DNA from: Palleronia aestuarii
GTDB lineage: Bacteria > Pseudomonadota > Alphaproteobacteria > Rhodobacterales > Rhodobacteraceae
Assembly: GCF_003253995.1 (NCBI RefSeq)
Contig: NZ_QKZL01000006.1
Span: forward strand, 1 to 64,000
Direction: 5' to 3'
DNA: 64,000 bases
Below the pieces are notes generated by a model. It made no database searches. It was not told the DNA's origin and saw nothing but the letters and a program-made list of their open reading frames with translations. Position numbers and translations under genes: made by a program. Below, piece after piece: positions 8,550-16,867 of this stretch (position 1 is the stretch's first letter; each line of letters begins with the position of its first letter).

Positions 8550-8825
8550 GGCTCTGTTGCATAGATCTCGTGAGGGATTCATCTCGTGAATTCCAGAGTG
8601 GTAGCTGGGATGCACGAGCAGATTGCGACCGCCCACCTACAAGGCAAAGAACTGGCCGGTCTATTACTTAGGGCCCAAGCGCCAAGGTTCGCTGACGATC
8701 TGGTTCGATCCCGAGATGAGCTAGGAGGCCACGCCGACGGGAAGGCGCGGCCGCCGGCCGAGCTACAGCGATGCAGCCATCCCGACGTGCCTTTCGATCA
8801 AGGGTGCTGTTCGGCATGGTCGACA
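8550..8825 (+). mobile_element. Decayed IS5-family fragment (5' end only)
   Basis: The stretch begins GGCTCTGTTGCATAGAT, like the left ends of the other IS5 copies. Downstream translation gives KRQGSLTIWFDPEMS, then a stop, then EATPTGRRGRRPSYSDAA and TCLSIKG, the N-terminal part of an IS5 transposase. The start codon is lost, there is at least one internal stop, and similarity ends near 8825 before the catalytic domain. It is not functional. Confidence 0.75.
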
Positions 8826-8874
8826 TCAATGCGCCATCGGCTCGAGCGCGATGTCGACGCGGCAGACAACCGGC

Positions 8875-9816
8875 TCAGGCCTGCGTCGCGGCGGCCCCGT
8901 AATCCACCGGGGTCGCGTGCCAGCCTTCCGACCGACGGCGCCAGAACGCATCCCGCAATGCCGTCGAGATCGGACCGGGCCGATCGTTCGCCATCCTGCG
9001 ACCTTCGATGCGGGAGGCGGGCATGATGCCCCCGGCGGTCGTGCAGGCGAAGATCTCGTCCGCCTCGGTGAACTCGATAGCCGGGATAGCGCGGGCCTCA
9101 GCGGGGTAGCCCATCTCAGCGCAGAGCTCGAAGACGCTGTCCCGCGTGATGCCGTCGAGGCCGCCGCGAGCCGGGGTCGATACATGGCCGTCTTTCACCA
9201 TGAATACGTTGAACCCCGGCCCCTCGGTGATGTTACCCTCCGCGTCGAGAAGGACGGCGAAGTCGGCTCCGGCATCCTGCGCCTCGAAGAGGCCTCGCGT
9301 GAGGTCGCCCCAGTGGAAATTCTTGACCCGTGGCTCCACGCTTTCGGGCGGGATGCGTCGCACCTCCTTCGCGATGACGAGATGAAGGCCGCGTTCCATT
9401 TGCTCGGCGCTCGCCACGGAGACCCACGGCACTGCGAAGCACATGAGGTAGTTGCGCGCCCATGCGGGATGGCGTGGCATTCCGGGGCTGGGGACGCCGC
9501 GCAGACAATCCATCGCCACATATGCCGCGCGCAGACCCGCAGTAGCTACGACACGATGCAGAATTGCGCGGATCTCTTCGTCGGTCTCGCGCGGTTCGAG
9601 ACGTAACGCGGTCATGGAGGCGCGGAACCGGGCGATATGGTCGTCCAGCCGGAAGAACGCGCCGTCCCAGACGCCCACGACGTCATAGACGACATCGGAG
9701 CGGCGGTATCCAAAATCTGTCACGGGGATCGCGGCTTCGCCTACCGGCATGAAGCGCCCGTCGAGATAGGCGGCGCCGGCCGCCCATCGCGCTTCGAAAT
9801 CGGCGGAATGCTCCAT
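8875..9816 (-). CDS. Class IV PLP aminotransferase (D-amino acid / branched-chain type)
   Basis: A 313-residue fold-type IV transaminase. It starts YLDGRFMPVGEAAIPVTDFG, the usual N-terminal beta hairpin. The PLP lysine is K165 in RVKNFHWGDL and the cofactor-binding glutamate is E198 in ITEGPGFNVF. GGIMPASRIEGR near 273 holds the phosphate-binding turn. The family includes D-alanine transaminase, BCAT, aminodeoxychorismate lyase and R-selective amine transaminases; motifs alone do not decide. It is divergent from a polyamine-type ABC importer, suggesting it handles the amine or amino acid that the importer brings in. The start at ATG 9816 follows AGAGGAGATAAGCC. Confidence 0.85.
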   Translation of the reverse strand: MEHSADFEARWAAGAAYLDGRFMPVGEAAIPVTDFGYRRSDVVYDVVGVWDGAFFRLDDHIARFRASMTALRLEPRETDEEIRAILHRVVATAGLRAAYVAMDCLRGVPSPGMPRHPAWARNYLMCFAVPWVSVASAEQMERGLHLVIAKEVRRIPPESVEPRVKNFHWGDLTRGLFEAQDAGADFAVLLDAEGNITEGPGFNVFMVKDGHVSTPARGGLDGITRDSVFELCAEMGYPAEARAIPAIEFTEADEIFACTTAGGIMPASRIEGRRMANDRPGPISTALRDAFWRRRSEGWHATPVDYGAAATQA

Positions 9817-10047
9817 GGCTTATCTCCTCTGGCAAACCAGCTTACAGCCTCAGTCCGCTTACTACTCGAGCCGGTGTGGCGTGATGCGCCTTGTACTCTT
9901 GCACATTCCGTTCCGGATGCCCCATGGCCTGCAATACCCTTGCCGAAGTACGGCTTTCATGTTCCCCTTGATTATTAAGGTTTTGCCCGGGCTCTAACCA
10001 GTCAGCGGCCTCTGCATCCATCGGACGACACAGAAAGAGGTATTTCA

Positions 10048-11097
10048 ATGGGAATTTCGGGTTCCTCATCGTTTCTCGCAGCGGTCGCGATCATTACGGG
10101 TCTGTCCAGCGGGGTCGCGGCGGCACGCGATCTGACCGTCGTCTCCTGGGGCGGCAATTATCAGGATGTTCAACGCGAAATCTATTTCGAGCCGTTCTCC
10201 GAGCAGAACGAAACTCCCATTCTCGAGGAATCCTGGAACGGCGGATACGGCGTTCTTGCCGCGCAGATGCAGGGGGGCGCGCCCAGTTGGGACGTCATCC
10301 AGGTGGAAGCGGAGGAACTGGAGCTCGGCTGCTTCGACGGCATCTACGAGACGATCGACTGGGAAATGATGGGCGGCGAGGATCAATTCTTCGACTCCAC
10401 CGTCTCCGAATGCGGGGTCGGCGCCATCGTCTGGTCGACGGTACTGGCGTATGACGGGGATCGCCTTGATGCCGAAATCGATGGATGGGAAGATTTCTGG
10501 GATATCGAGACCTACCCCGGCAGCCGCGGCCTGCGGCGCGGGCCAAAGCTGACCCTCGAGATCGCCCTCATGGCAGACGGCGTGCCGCCGGAAGATGTCT
10601 ATGACACGCTGCGCACCGATGAGGGCGTCGATCGGGCATTCGCAAAGCTTGACGAGATCAAGAACGACATCGTCTGGTGGGAGGCTGGCGCGCAACCGCT
10701 GCAGCTTTTGGCCTCGGGCGAGCTGGCGATGACGGCAGCCTATTCGGGCCGCATATTCGCCGCGAACGAGACCGAGGACCGCAACTTCGAGGTGGTCTGG
10801 AATGGCAGCATCTACGCCGTCGACAGCTGGGTCGTCCTGAGCGGTTCGCCGAACAAGGACGCGGCGATGGAGTTCATCCGTTTCGCCTCCCTCGCGGAGA
10901 ACCAGGCAAAGATGCCACCGGAAATCCCTTACGGGATGTCGAATGTGGACGTGTCGAACATGCTCTCGGACGACGTTCTCGAGCAACTTCCGACCGCGCC
11001 CGCGAATCTCGAGGGTGCGCTGGAGACGGACGTCAATTTCTGGGTCGACAACGTCGAGGAGTTGACCGGACGCTTCAACGCCTGGCTCGCCCAGTAG
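10048..11097 (+). CDS. ABC transporter substrate-binding protein, PotD/spermidine-putrescine type
   Basis: A 349-residue periplasmic binding protein and first gene of a four-gene importer operon. Residues 1-26 are a signal peptide ending AAARD. The mature start LTVVSWGGNYQDVQRE and the later GGAPSWDVIQVEAEEL are typical of family 1 polyamine/opine-type binding proteins. VVWNGSIYAVDSWVVLSGSP near 250 is the second-lobe region. The ligand is probably a small cationic or amino compound, by family and by the neighbouring transaminase; this is inference. AAGAGG lies 10 bases before ATG 10048. Confidence 0.88.
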   Translation: MGISGSSSFLAAVAIITGLSSGVAAARDLTVVSWGGNYQDVQREIYFEPFSEQNETPILEESWNGGYGVLAAQMQGGAPSWDVIQVEAEELELGCFDGIYETIDWEMMGGEDQFFDSTVSECGVGAIVWSTVLAYDGDRLDAEIDGWEDFWDIETYPGSRGLRRGPKLTLEIALMADGVPPEDVYDTLRTDEGVDRAFAKLDEIKNDIVWWEAGAQPLQLLASGELAMTAAYSGRIFAANETEDRNFEVVWNGSIYAVDSWVVLSGSPNKDAAMEFIRFASLAENQAKMPPEIPYGMSNVDVSNMLSDDVLEQLPTAPANLEGALETDVNFWVDNVEELTGRFNAWLAQ

Positions 11098-11166
11098 GCA
11101 CCTCGTCCGTTCCCCCGGACTGTCGTCGCCGCGGACGCGCGCGCTCCATTCGAACACGGGAAGTCG

Positions 11167-12222
11167 ATGTCTGCTTCGCTCATCCGCTTCGAGAACGTCA
11201 GCAAGGCGTTCGGGTCCACCGTCGTGATTGACGACCTCAATCTCGATGTAAGGAAAGGAGAATTCCTGACCCTTCTGGGACCGTCCGGATCCGGAAAGAC
11301 GACGACGCTCTTGATGCTGGCCGGCTTCGAGGCGCCGTCCGGTGGCACGATCCTGGTAGACGGGAAGCGCATCGACGACTTGCCGGCCCATCGGCGGGGC
11401 ATGGGGGTGGTGTTCCAGAACTACGCCCTATTCCCGCACCTCACAGTCGCGCAGAACGTTGCATTTCCCCTGCAAATGCGCGGCGTTCCGCGCGGCGAGA
11501 TTGCACGGAGGGTGGACGCTGCGCTCGACAGGGTCCAGCTGCGGCACCTCTCCTCCCGCAAGCCCTCGCAGCTCTCGGGCGGGCAGCAACAACGGGTCGC
11601 GCTCACCCGCTGCCTCGTGTTCGAGCCGAAGGTGATCCTGATGGACGAGCCGCTGAGTGCCCTCGACAAACAGCTGCGCGAACGCCTTCAACTCGAGATT
11701 CGCGAGCTTTATCGCAGGGAGGGCTTGACCGTCGTCTTCGTGACGCATGACCAATCCGAGGCGTTGACGATGTCGGATCGCATCGCCGTGTTCAATCGTG
11801 GCGCCATCGCGCAGATCGGGACGCCGGCCGACATCTACGACCGCCCGGCCAACCGCTTCGTCTCCGAATTCATAGGCGAGACGAACCTCCTCGAGGCCGA
11901 GGTGACGGGACGCGGCGACGACCATCTCGATCTCGCTCTCGAAGGCGGGCCCGGGATCCGGGTGCCGGGCCGTTGCGAAGACCGCGCTGTCGCTGTCTCG
12001 ATCCGGCCGGAGCGGCTGGTGCTGGACGCCCCGGAGCTCGACAACCATCTCGACGCCACGGTGGATGACGTCGTCTATCAGGGCAATCACCTGCGCATCC
12101 ACCTGTCGTGCGGCCCCCTGCGGCTCGTCGCCCAAAGCGAGCGCCGGATCGAGCCGCCGGTGGTTGGGCGGAAGGTGCGGGTCTCTTTCGCTGCCGAGGA
12201 CTGCACGGTACTGACCGAATGA
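11167..12222 (+). CDS. ABC transporter ATPase, PotA type
   Basis: A 351-residue importer ATPase. Walker A GPSGSGKTT is at 38-46, the Q-loop VVFQNYALFP at 81-90, the signature LSGGQQQRVAL at 136-146, Walker B VILMDEPLSALD at 156-167 and the switch histidine in FVTHDQSEAL. A TOBE-like regulatory domain fills 240-351. It is the energy-coupling subunit for the permeases that follow. Its stop codon overlaps the next start (ATGA at 12219-12222), so translation is probably coupled. Confidence 0.92.
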   Translation: MSASLIRFENVSKAFGSTVVIDDLNLDVRKGEFLTLLGPSGSGKTTTLLMLAGFEAPSGGTILVDGKRIDDLPAHRRGMGVVFQNYALFPHLTVAQNVAFPLQMRGVPRGEIARRVDAALDRVQLRHLSSRKPSQLSGGQQQRVALTRCLVFEPKVILMDEPLSALDKQLRERLQLEIRELYRREGLTVVFVTHDQSEALTMSDRIAVFNRGAIAQIGTPADIYDRPANRFVSEFIGETNLLEAEVTGRGDDHLDLALEGGPGIRVPGRCEDRAVAVSIRPERLVLDAPELDNHLDATVDDVVYQGNHLRIHLSCGPLRLVAQSERRIEPPVVGRKVRVSFAAEDCTVLTE

Positions 12223-13403
12223 AACGAGGGCACCTTCGCCGCCGGGCAGGAGCCCTCGTGCTCATCGCACCACTCGTTGTCTTCCTCGCGGTTTTCATGC
12301 TGTGGCCGTTGTGGATCATGATCTCGCTCGCGATCCGCGACGATGAAGTCTCGGAGGTGCTGCCGCGCACAGCCGCGGCTCTCGCGGACTGGAACGGCGA
12401 AGGAATTCCCGGCTCTGCGGCAGGGCAAGCGTTGGCTGACGATCTCAGGGGGGCGGAGAGGACGCGACTCGGCCCGGCCGTACGCCGCCTGAACAGCGAC
12501 ATCTCGGGCTTCCGCACGCTGATGGCGCGCACGCAACGCGCGGCAGATGACGTCACGGACGGCGCGCCGATCGATCTCGTCGCCGTCGACGAACGATGGG
12601 GGGAGACGCGCTACTGGCGCGCGATCGCAAACGCCGTGCAACCCTACACCGACCGTTATCTCCTCGCCGCGGTGGACCTCGAGCGTGATCCCGATGGGGC
12701 AATCGCGTCCATGCCCGAGGGCGCCTCCGCCAACGCCGCGATTATCGTGCGCACCTTCACGATCGCGGGTACCGTCACCGCGATCTGCGTGATGATCGGC
12801 CTGCCCTACGCGATGCTCATTGCGGCAACGGGGGGGTGGGTGCGCAACGCCCTTCTTCTGTCGGTGCTGTTGCCGCTCTGGACCTCGCTGCTCGTCCGCA
12901 CCACCGCCTGGGTAATCCTGCTGCAGAACGAGGGATTGGTGAATGCCGCGATCACCGGCCTCGGTCTATCCGACACGCCGCTTTCACTCATCTTCAACCG
13001 AACGGGCGTCGTGATCGCGATGACGCATGTCTTGCTGCCCTTCATGGTCCTGCCCATCTTCTCGGTCGTGAACGCGATCCCGCGAAACCTGATGCCTGCG
13101 GCCGCTTCACTGGGTGCGCCGCCCCTGCGGGCGTTCTACCGCGTCCTGCTTCCCCTCAGCATGCCCGGCGTCCTCGCCGGTTCACTCCTCGTCTTCATGG
13201 TGGCAATCGGGTACTATATCACACCGGCCCTCGTCGGCGGGGCGGACGACCAGATGGTCGCCTCGGTGATTGCCTTCTTCGCTCTCGAGACCGCGAACTG
13301 GGGTATGGCCGGTGCGCTCGGTCTCATCCTTCTTGCCGCCACGACCATCCTGTTCATCGTCTATGGCCGCCTGTCGCGCAGCGGCGCTCCGATCGGGGCA
13401 TGA
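12219..13403 (+). CDS. ABC permease, PotB type, with a long periplasmic insert
   Basis: A 394-residue inner-membrane subunit starting at ATG 12219, overlapping the ATPase stop by four bases. TM1 is residues 12-40 (LIAPLVVFLAVFMLWPLW). About 130 hydrophilic residues (41-170) follow before TM2 (TFTIAGTVTAICVMIGLPYA); classical PotB has a much shorter loop. The coupling EAA-like loop is NLMPAAASLGAPPLRAFYRV, followed by LPLSMPGVLAGSL. It forms the translocation channel with the next permease. Confidence 0.88.
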   Translation: MKRGHLRRRAGALVLIAPLVVFLAVFMLWPLWIMISLAIRDDEVSEVLPRTAAALADWNGEGIPGSAAGQALADDLRGAERTRLGPAVRRLNSDISGFRTLMARTQRAADDVTDGAPIDLVAVDERWGETRYWRAIANAVQPYTDRYLLAAVDLERDPDGAIASMPEGASANAAIIVRTFTIAGTVTAICVMIGLPYAMLIAATGGWVRNALLLSVLLPLWTSLLVRTTAWVILLQNEGLVNAAITGLGLSDTPLSLIFNRTGVVIAMTHVLLPFMVLPIFSVVNAIPRNLMPAAASLGAPPLRAFYRVLLPLSMPGVLAGSLLVFMVAIGYYITPALVGGADDQMVASVIAFFALETANWGMAGALGLILLAATTILFIVYGRLSRSGAPIGA

Positions 13404-13501
13404 TGAGTTCATGGCACGCCGAATCCGTATGCGCGGAGGTGGACCCTGTCGCGTCTGGCGACCCGTGCGACGGTCTGAATTCCCGTGATGGAGGCTGAGC
13501 C

Positions 13502-14293
13502 GTGCTGCGCGTAATCCAGGTAATTTTCGGCACGGCGGTCGCGGCCTTCCTGGTCGTCCCGATTGTCGCGATCCTGCCGCTTGCTTTCACCTCCAGCATT
13601 TTCCTGAATTATCCGATCCCGAGTGCCTCCATGCGCTGGTTCGACGAACTCGCCGAAGAGCCTGTCTGGCGCATGTCCATCATCAACAGCCTTGTCATCG
13701 GCGGCGCGGCTACGCTGGTTTCCGTCGTTCTCGGGACGGCCGGGGCGCTGGGACTGCGGCATGGCCGTATTCCGCTCGGCGAGGCGGTTCGAACGATGTT
13801 CCTCGTGCCGATGGTGGTGCCGCCCGTCGTGCTCGGCGTAGGATTGCAGATCACACTCGTGCGTCTCGGGCTGGCGAATTCTCATCTGGGTGTCGTCGTG
13901 TCGCACGCCGTCCTGTGCATTCCTTTCGTTGTGGTTTCCGTCTCTACCGCGCTCGCCGGTATCGACACGCAGGTCGAACTGGCGGCGGCGAGCTTGGGAG
14001 CCGGCCCACTGCGAACATTTCGCCGCGTGACCTTTCCTCTCGCATTTCCCGGCATCGTGACGGGGGGCGTCTTCGCATTCGCCACTTCGCTCGACGAAGT
14101 GGTGCTGACGTTGTTCGTGGCCGGACCCAACCAGCGAACGCTCGCCCGGCAGATGTTCTCGTCGATCCGGGAGAACATCTCGCCCGCGATCGCCGCAGCC
14201 GCGTTCCTCCTCATTGTCGGTACGCTGCTCCTGGCGGGGCTCGTCGCTCTCTTGCGGTGGCGCGAGCGGGCTCGGCCGGGCGCTTCGGAATAA
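13502..14293 (+). CDS. ABC permease, PotC type
   Basis: A 263-residue inner-membrane subunit with about six helices. The EAA loop is QVELAAASLGAGPLRTFRRV (about 158-177) followed by TFPLAFPGIVTGG; MVVPPVVLGVGLQITL is the third helix region. The start is GTG 13502, supported by GGAGGCTGAGCC directly upstream. A 98-bp spacer separates it from the first permease, longer than elsewhere in the operon, with no structure that I can call. It completes the importer SBP-ATPase-PotB-PotC. Confidence 0.88.
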   Translation: MLRVIQVIFGTAVAAFLVVPIVAILPLAFTSSIFLNYPIPSASMRWFDELAEEPVWRMSIINSLVIGGAATLVSVVLGTAGALGLRHGRIPLGEAVRTMFLVPMVVPPVVLGVGLQITLVRLGLANSHLGVVVSHAVLCIPFVVVSVSTALAGIDTQVELAAASLGAGPLRTFRRVTFPLAFPGIVTGGVFAFATSLDEVVLTLFVAGPNQRTLARQMFSSIRENISPAIAAAAFLLIVGTLLLAGLVALLRWRERARPGASE

Positions 14294-14700
14294 GTGGTTG
14301 GGCCGTGCAGTTGCACAGATCAGTCCACCATGTGCCGGCTGGCGATCGGCGCCCTGCCGATGAGGCTGGAAGGGCAAAAGACGACGTGCGCGCGGGAGGT
14401 CATACCCCCCACGCGCCGTGACAGCGCGTCGAAAGTTGCGTCCAAGTCGAGCCCTCTGATCTGCATGCGCAAAACCAACCGGCCCGAGCGGTCGCATCTA
14501 CCTAGTGACATGCCGCACGCTCGCTGCGGCTTCGAGACCAGTCACGATCCAGGCAAGTTCGCCGCCTGGTATGGGTTTCGAAAAAATGAACTGGCGGGGA
14601 ATCCAGCGGCCGCGTGCGCTCCCGGCTTCATGTCGTCACTCGTTACCCTCATCGAACAGCGGCCCACCTCTCCCGTTCGGACAGGACGGACGGCTGTGCC
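14294..14700. other. No recognisable gene (about 400 bp)
   Basis: It lies between the convergent ends of the importer operon and the truncated iclR gene. A 63-codon minus frame (14320-14511) has no family resemblance or ribosome-binding site. No hairpin with a T run was found for either converging unit. Confidence 0.5.
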
Positions 14701-15414
14701 TCAGCCCAGCAATCGCACCGTGCCGAGCAATCCCAGGACAATCTTGTCGGTCAGTTCGTCCGGCGGCAAGGCGCCCGTTCGGCAGGAGACGTGGACCGCG
14801 CCGACGGGGCGCCCGTCTGCGGCGCGGATGGCGGCGGCGAAGACAGTCTCGTTCTCGATCACCTCGGAGGTCGCGACCGCCCAGCCCTGCTGCCGCGCTG
14901 TCTCGACCTCGCGCCAGATTTCCAACGGATCGGTCTTGGTAAAGCGGGTGATCGGCAGACGCTCTTCTTGTTCCAGCAGATTACACGCCTCCGCCTCTGG
15001 CAGGCTGGCCAGTACGCTGCGCCCGCCAGACGAGCAATAAAGCGGCACACGGCGCCCGATCAGGGTCGTGTAGAACAACGCGGTCTGACTCTGATGGCGC
15101 TGGATATAGGTGAGTTGGTTTCGGAAGAGGACGCTGAGATCGACGCGTTCGTCGCATTGCCGGCGCAGGTCGATCAGGATCGGCGTGGCGCGTTCGACCA
15201 ACGGATGGCGCCGCAAATATTCGTATGCGGGTTCGAGGATCCGCGGCGATAGGCCGAAACGTTGCGTGGCCGCGGATTGGTGCAAGTAACCCAACTCGAC
15301 GAGTGTATGGGTCATCCTCTGCACCGCGCTTTTGTCGAGCCCGGTCCGCTGGACGATCTCCCGGAGTGAAAGAGTTTCAGCATCCCGGAAAGCCTCCAGA
15401 AGGCCTTGTTGCAC
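14701..15414 (-). pseudogene. IclR-family transcriptional regulator, 5' end replaced by an IS
   Basis: The visible part has the IclR winged helix (LSLREIVQRTGLDKSAVQRM then TLVELGYL) and the C-terminal ligand domain (ATPILIDLRRQCDERVDLSV, CSSGGRSVLASLPEAEA, SCRTGALPPDELTDKI). The HTH is preceded by only VQQGLLEAFRDAET; family members normally have roughly 10-20 more residues. The IS end starts at 15402, right where the usual start should be, and the frame stays open into the IS. GTG 15414, inside the IS end, could serve as a new start and give 237 residues. So it is either a pseudogene or a gene restarted from IS sequence. A target among the adjacent catabolic genes is plausible but not shown. 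Confidence 0.75.
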
Positions 15415-15737
15415 GAAGCCTGCCTGGGATTCACACTGCGAGCCCAACAGCATGGCTGGGCGGCATGTCCGAGCCCGTCCCGACCCGCTACCGCACCCTG
15501 AACTGGTCCGCCTACGATGCCTCGCTGCGCGAGCGTGGGTCGTTGACGGTCTGGTTCGACCCTTCGACGCCCTGGCACGCAGTGCCATCGGGCAAGCGTG
15601 GCGGCCAACTGGTCTACGGCGACGCGGCAATCCAGGCTTGCCTGACGATTGAGGTCCTTGACGGCCTGCCGCTTCGTCAGACGACGGGCTTCGTCGCGAG
15701 CCTTCCGAAGCTGGCAGACCTCGACTGGCCGGTGCCC

Positions 15738-15784
15738 TTCGTCGGGCGATCCTTCCACTGGAAGACTCGCTGATCCTCCTCAGT
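15738..15784 (+). repeat. Type-1 palindromic mini-insertion, copy 1
   Basis: 47 bases replace 5 expected ones, net +42. On the minus strand the hairpin is CTTCC-AGT-GGAAG with an outer GCGA/TCGC pair. Minus-strand translation is EEDQRVFQWKDRPTK, matching copies at 16100 and 27339. It introduces a TGA in the transposase frame. Confidence 0.75.
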
Positions 15785-15869
15785 CTCGACGCTCTGCCGA
15801 CGGCAGAAGACCTTGGCCGTGCAGTTGCCTGACCGTGGTAGCGGCGACCCTTTGCACCTGTTCGTAGAC

Positions 15870-15911
15870 AATGAGGCATCGACCGCCATCGGTCCGAGGG
15901 TGGAGCCGAAT
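15870..15911 (+). repeat. Type-2 mini-insertion, copy 1
   Basis: 42 bases (14 codons, NEASTAIGPRVEPN) replace two expected codons between LFVD and GVKVRGEGEW, net +36. The core GCCATCGGTCCGAGG is shared, in reverse orientation, with the copy at 16512. Confidence 0.75.
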
Positions 15912-16034
15912 GGCGTCAAAGTCCGCGGCGAGGGCGAATGGCATGCCCGAAAGCATGGTGGAGCGCGCAGGGGGGTCTGGTGCAAGGTCCACCTCGCCGT
16001 CGATGAGAACACGCTCGAGATCCGTGCAGTCGAG

Positions 16035-16082
16035 AGTTCACTGGCGCATGCCACTGGTCCGAGAGAGCCGGTAGACGGCAGC
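16035..16082 (+). repeat. Type-2 mini-insertion, copy 2
   Basis: About 48 bases lie where three or four codons are expected between IRAVE and GIGDAP, net about +36. The core GCCACTGGTCCGAGAGAGCC pairs as ACTGG / CCGGT. It keeps the frame. Confidence 0.65.
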
Positions 16083-16099
16083 GGCATCGGCGATGCGCC

Positions 16100-16147
16100 A
16101 TTCGTCGGGGTATCGATCCACTGGATCGATCCCTGTTCCTCCTCATT
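16100..16147 (+). repeat. Type-1 palindromic mini-insertion, copy 2
   Basis: 48 bases replace 6 expected ones between GIGDAP and PDLLGQVP, net +42. The hairpin is ATCGATCC-ACT-GGATCGAT, a perfect 8-bp stem. Minus-strand translation is EEEQGSIQWIDTPTN. About 37 of 47 bases match copy 1, and stem differences are compensated on both arms. Confidence 0.78.
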
Positions 16148-16220
16148 GCCCGACCTGCTTGGCCAAGTCCCTGTGGACAAGCCAATCGCATCCGTTACCG
16201 CCGACGGTGCCTACGACACC

Positions 16221-16263
16221 GTTCGCCAGCGGGCTCGAACCGGTGGCGCCGCGCCAGCTCACC
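16221..16263 (+). repeat. Type-2 mini-insertion, copy 3
   Basis: 43 bases starting GTTCGCCAGCGG and ending CTCACC replace 6 expected ones after GAYDT, net +37. It aligns without gaps to the copy at 16512 over its full 43 bases (roughly 30 identities). The hairpin is CCAGCGG / CCGGTGG. Confidence 0.72.
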
Positions 16264-16443
16264 TGCCGCGATGCCATCGCGAACAGGGGCGCGGACGCGG
16301 TCGTGCCGCCCCGGCGCAATGCAAGGCCGTGGAAGAAAGACAGCCCCGGAGCAACAAGCAGGAACGAGGCGCTGCGTGCCATGAAGCGCCTCGGCCGGAC
16401 TATCTGGCGGCGCTGGAGTGGATACCATCGCCGAAGCCGCGCC

Positions 16444-16468
16444 GAGACGAGACGAGACGAGACGAGAC
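16444..16468 (+). repeat. GAGAC pentanucleotide repeat, five copies
   Basis: Five perfect tandem GAGAC units inside the transposase pseudogene where related copies have one. It adds 20 bases and reads as repeated ETRRDE residues. Probably replication slippage in an unselected sequence. Confidence 0.9.
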
Positions 16469-16511
16469 GAAAATGAACTGCATGAAGCTGCTCGGCCAGA
16501 AGCTCATGGCC

Positions 16512-16554
16512 GTTCGGCATCGGCCTCGGACCGATGGCAGCTCGATGCCTCACC
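16512..16554 (+). repeat. Type-2 mini-insertion, copy 4 (same orientation as copy 3)
   Basis: 43 bases starting GTTCGGCATCGG and ending CTCACC replace 6 expected ones inside KLMA-(RD)-FDRQ, net +37. The hairpin is GCATCGG-CCTCGGA-CCGATGG. Its reverse complement matches copy 1 at 15870 closely. Confidence 0.75.
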
Positions 16555-16867
16555 TTCGATCGACAGACCGCCGAGCTTCAAATCCGCATTGCCATCCCGA
16601 ACCGCTTCAACGCCCTCGGCATCCCCGTCACAGAGGCCGTCGGCTGACATCGGCAACGGAAAGGGGAAGCGCGACCTTCAGGCGTTCCGTGCAACAGAGC
16701 CGGGAGACGGCAACCATCCGCTTGAGGCGGACCAACCGACAAGCGCGGGCCACGGTCACGGGGCCGCGTTGGCAATGGACACGCGACACCTCAAAAGCCA
16801 TAGTCTCGTCAGTTCAGGACAAGCCATCACCGGTGGTCAGAAACTGAACTATTGCGGGAGACGTACC

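Larger units (their letters stand above)
15465..16647 (+). pseudogene. IS5-family transposase pseudogene with six mini-insertions
   Basis: The reading frame runs from ATG 15465 (MSEPVPTRYRTLNWSAYDAS) to the family's usual end (TGA 16645-16647). The first 273 bases match the family without gaps. A TGA inside the first insertion (15769-15771 region) stops translation, but the frame then resumes correctly with STLCRRQKTLAVQLPDRGSG, GEGEWHARKHG and VTADGAYD, showing that the first four insertions kept the frame. The fifth (16221) and sixth (16512) each shift it. The family end TEAVG is read only after these shifts. D1 and D2 of the triad are recognisable (LFVDN, TADGAYD) with the D1 segment split by an insertion. 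Confidence 0.85.
15402..16701 (+). mobile_element. Degenerate IS5-family element enlarged by small insertions (about 1300 bp)
   Basis: The left end is GGCCTTGTTGCACGAAGCC at 15402 and the right end is its imperfect complement finishing at 16701. Between them lies one transposase pseudogene. The element is about 247 bp longer than the intact copy at 471-1523. Six short palindromic insertions (net +42, +36, +36, +42, +37, +37) and an expanded GAGAC repeat (+20) account for almost exactly that difference. It separates the truncated iclR gene from the mandelate racemase-type gene. Confidence 0.85.

Noticed and set aside
15738-16554. The mini-insertions as attC or integron sites
   Set aside because: They lack the paired R/L boxes and lie inside one gene rather than between cassettes; no integrase is present.
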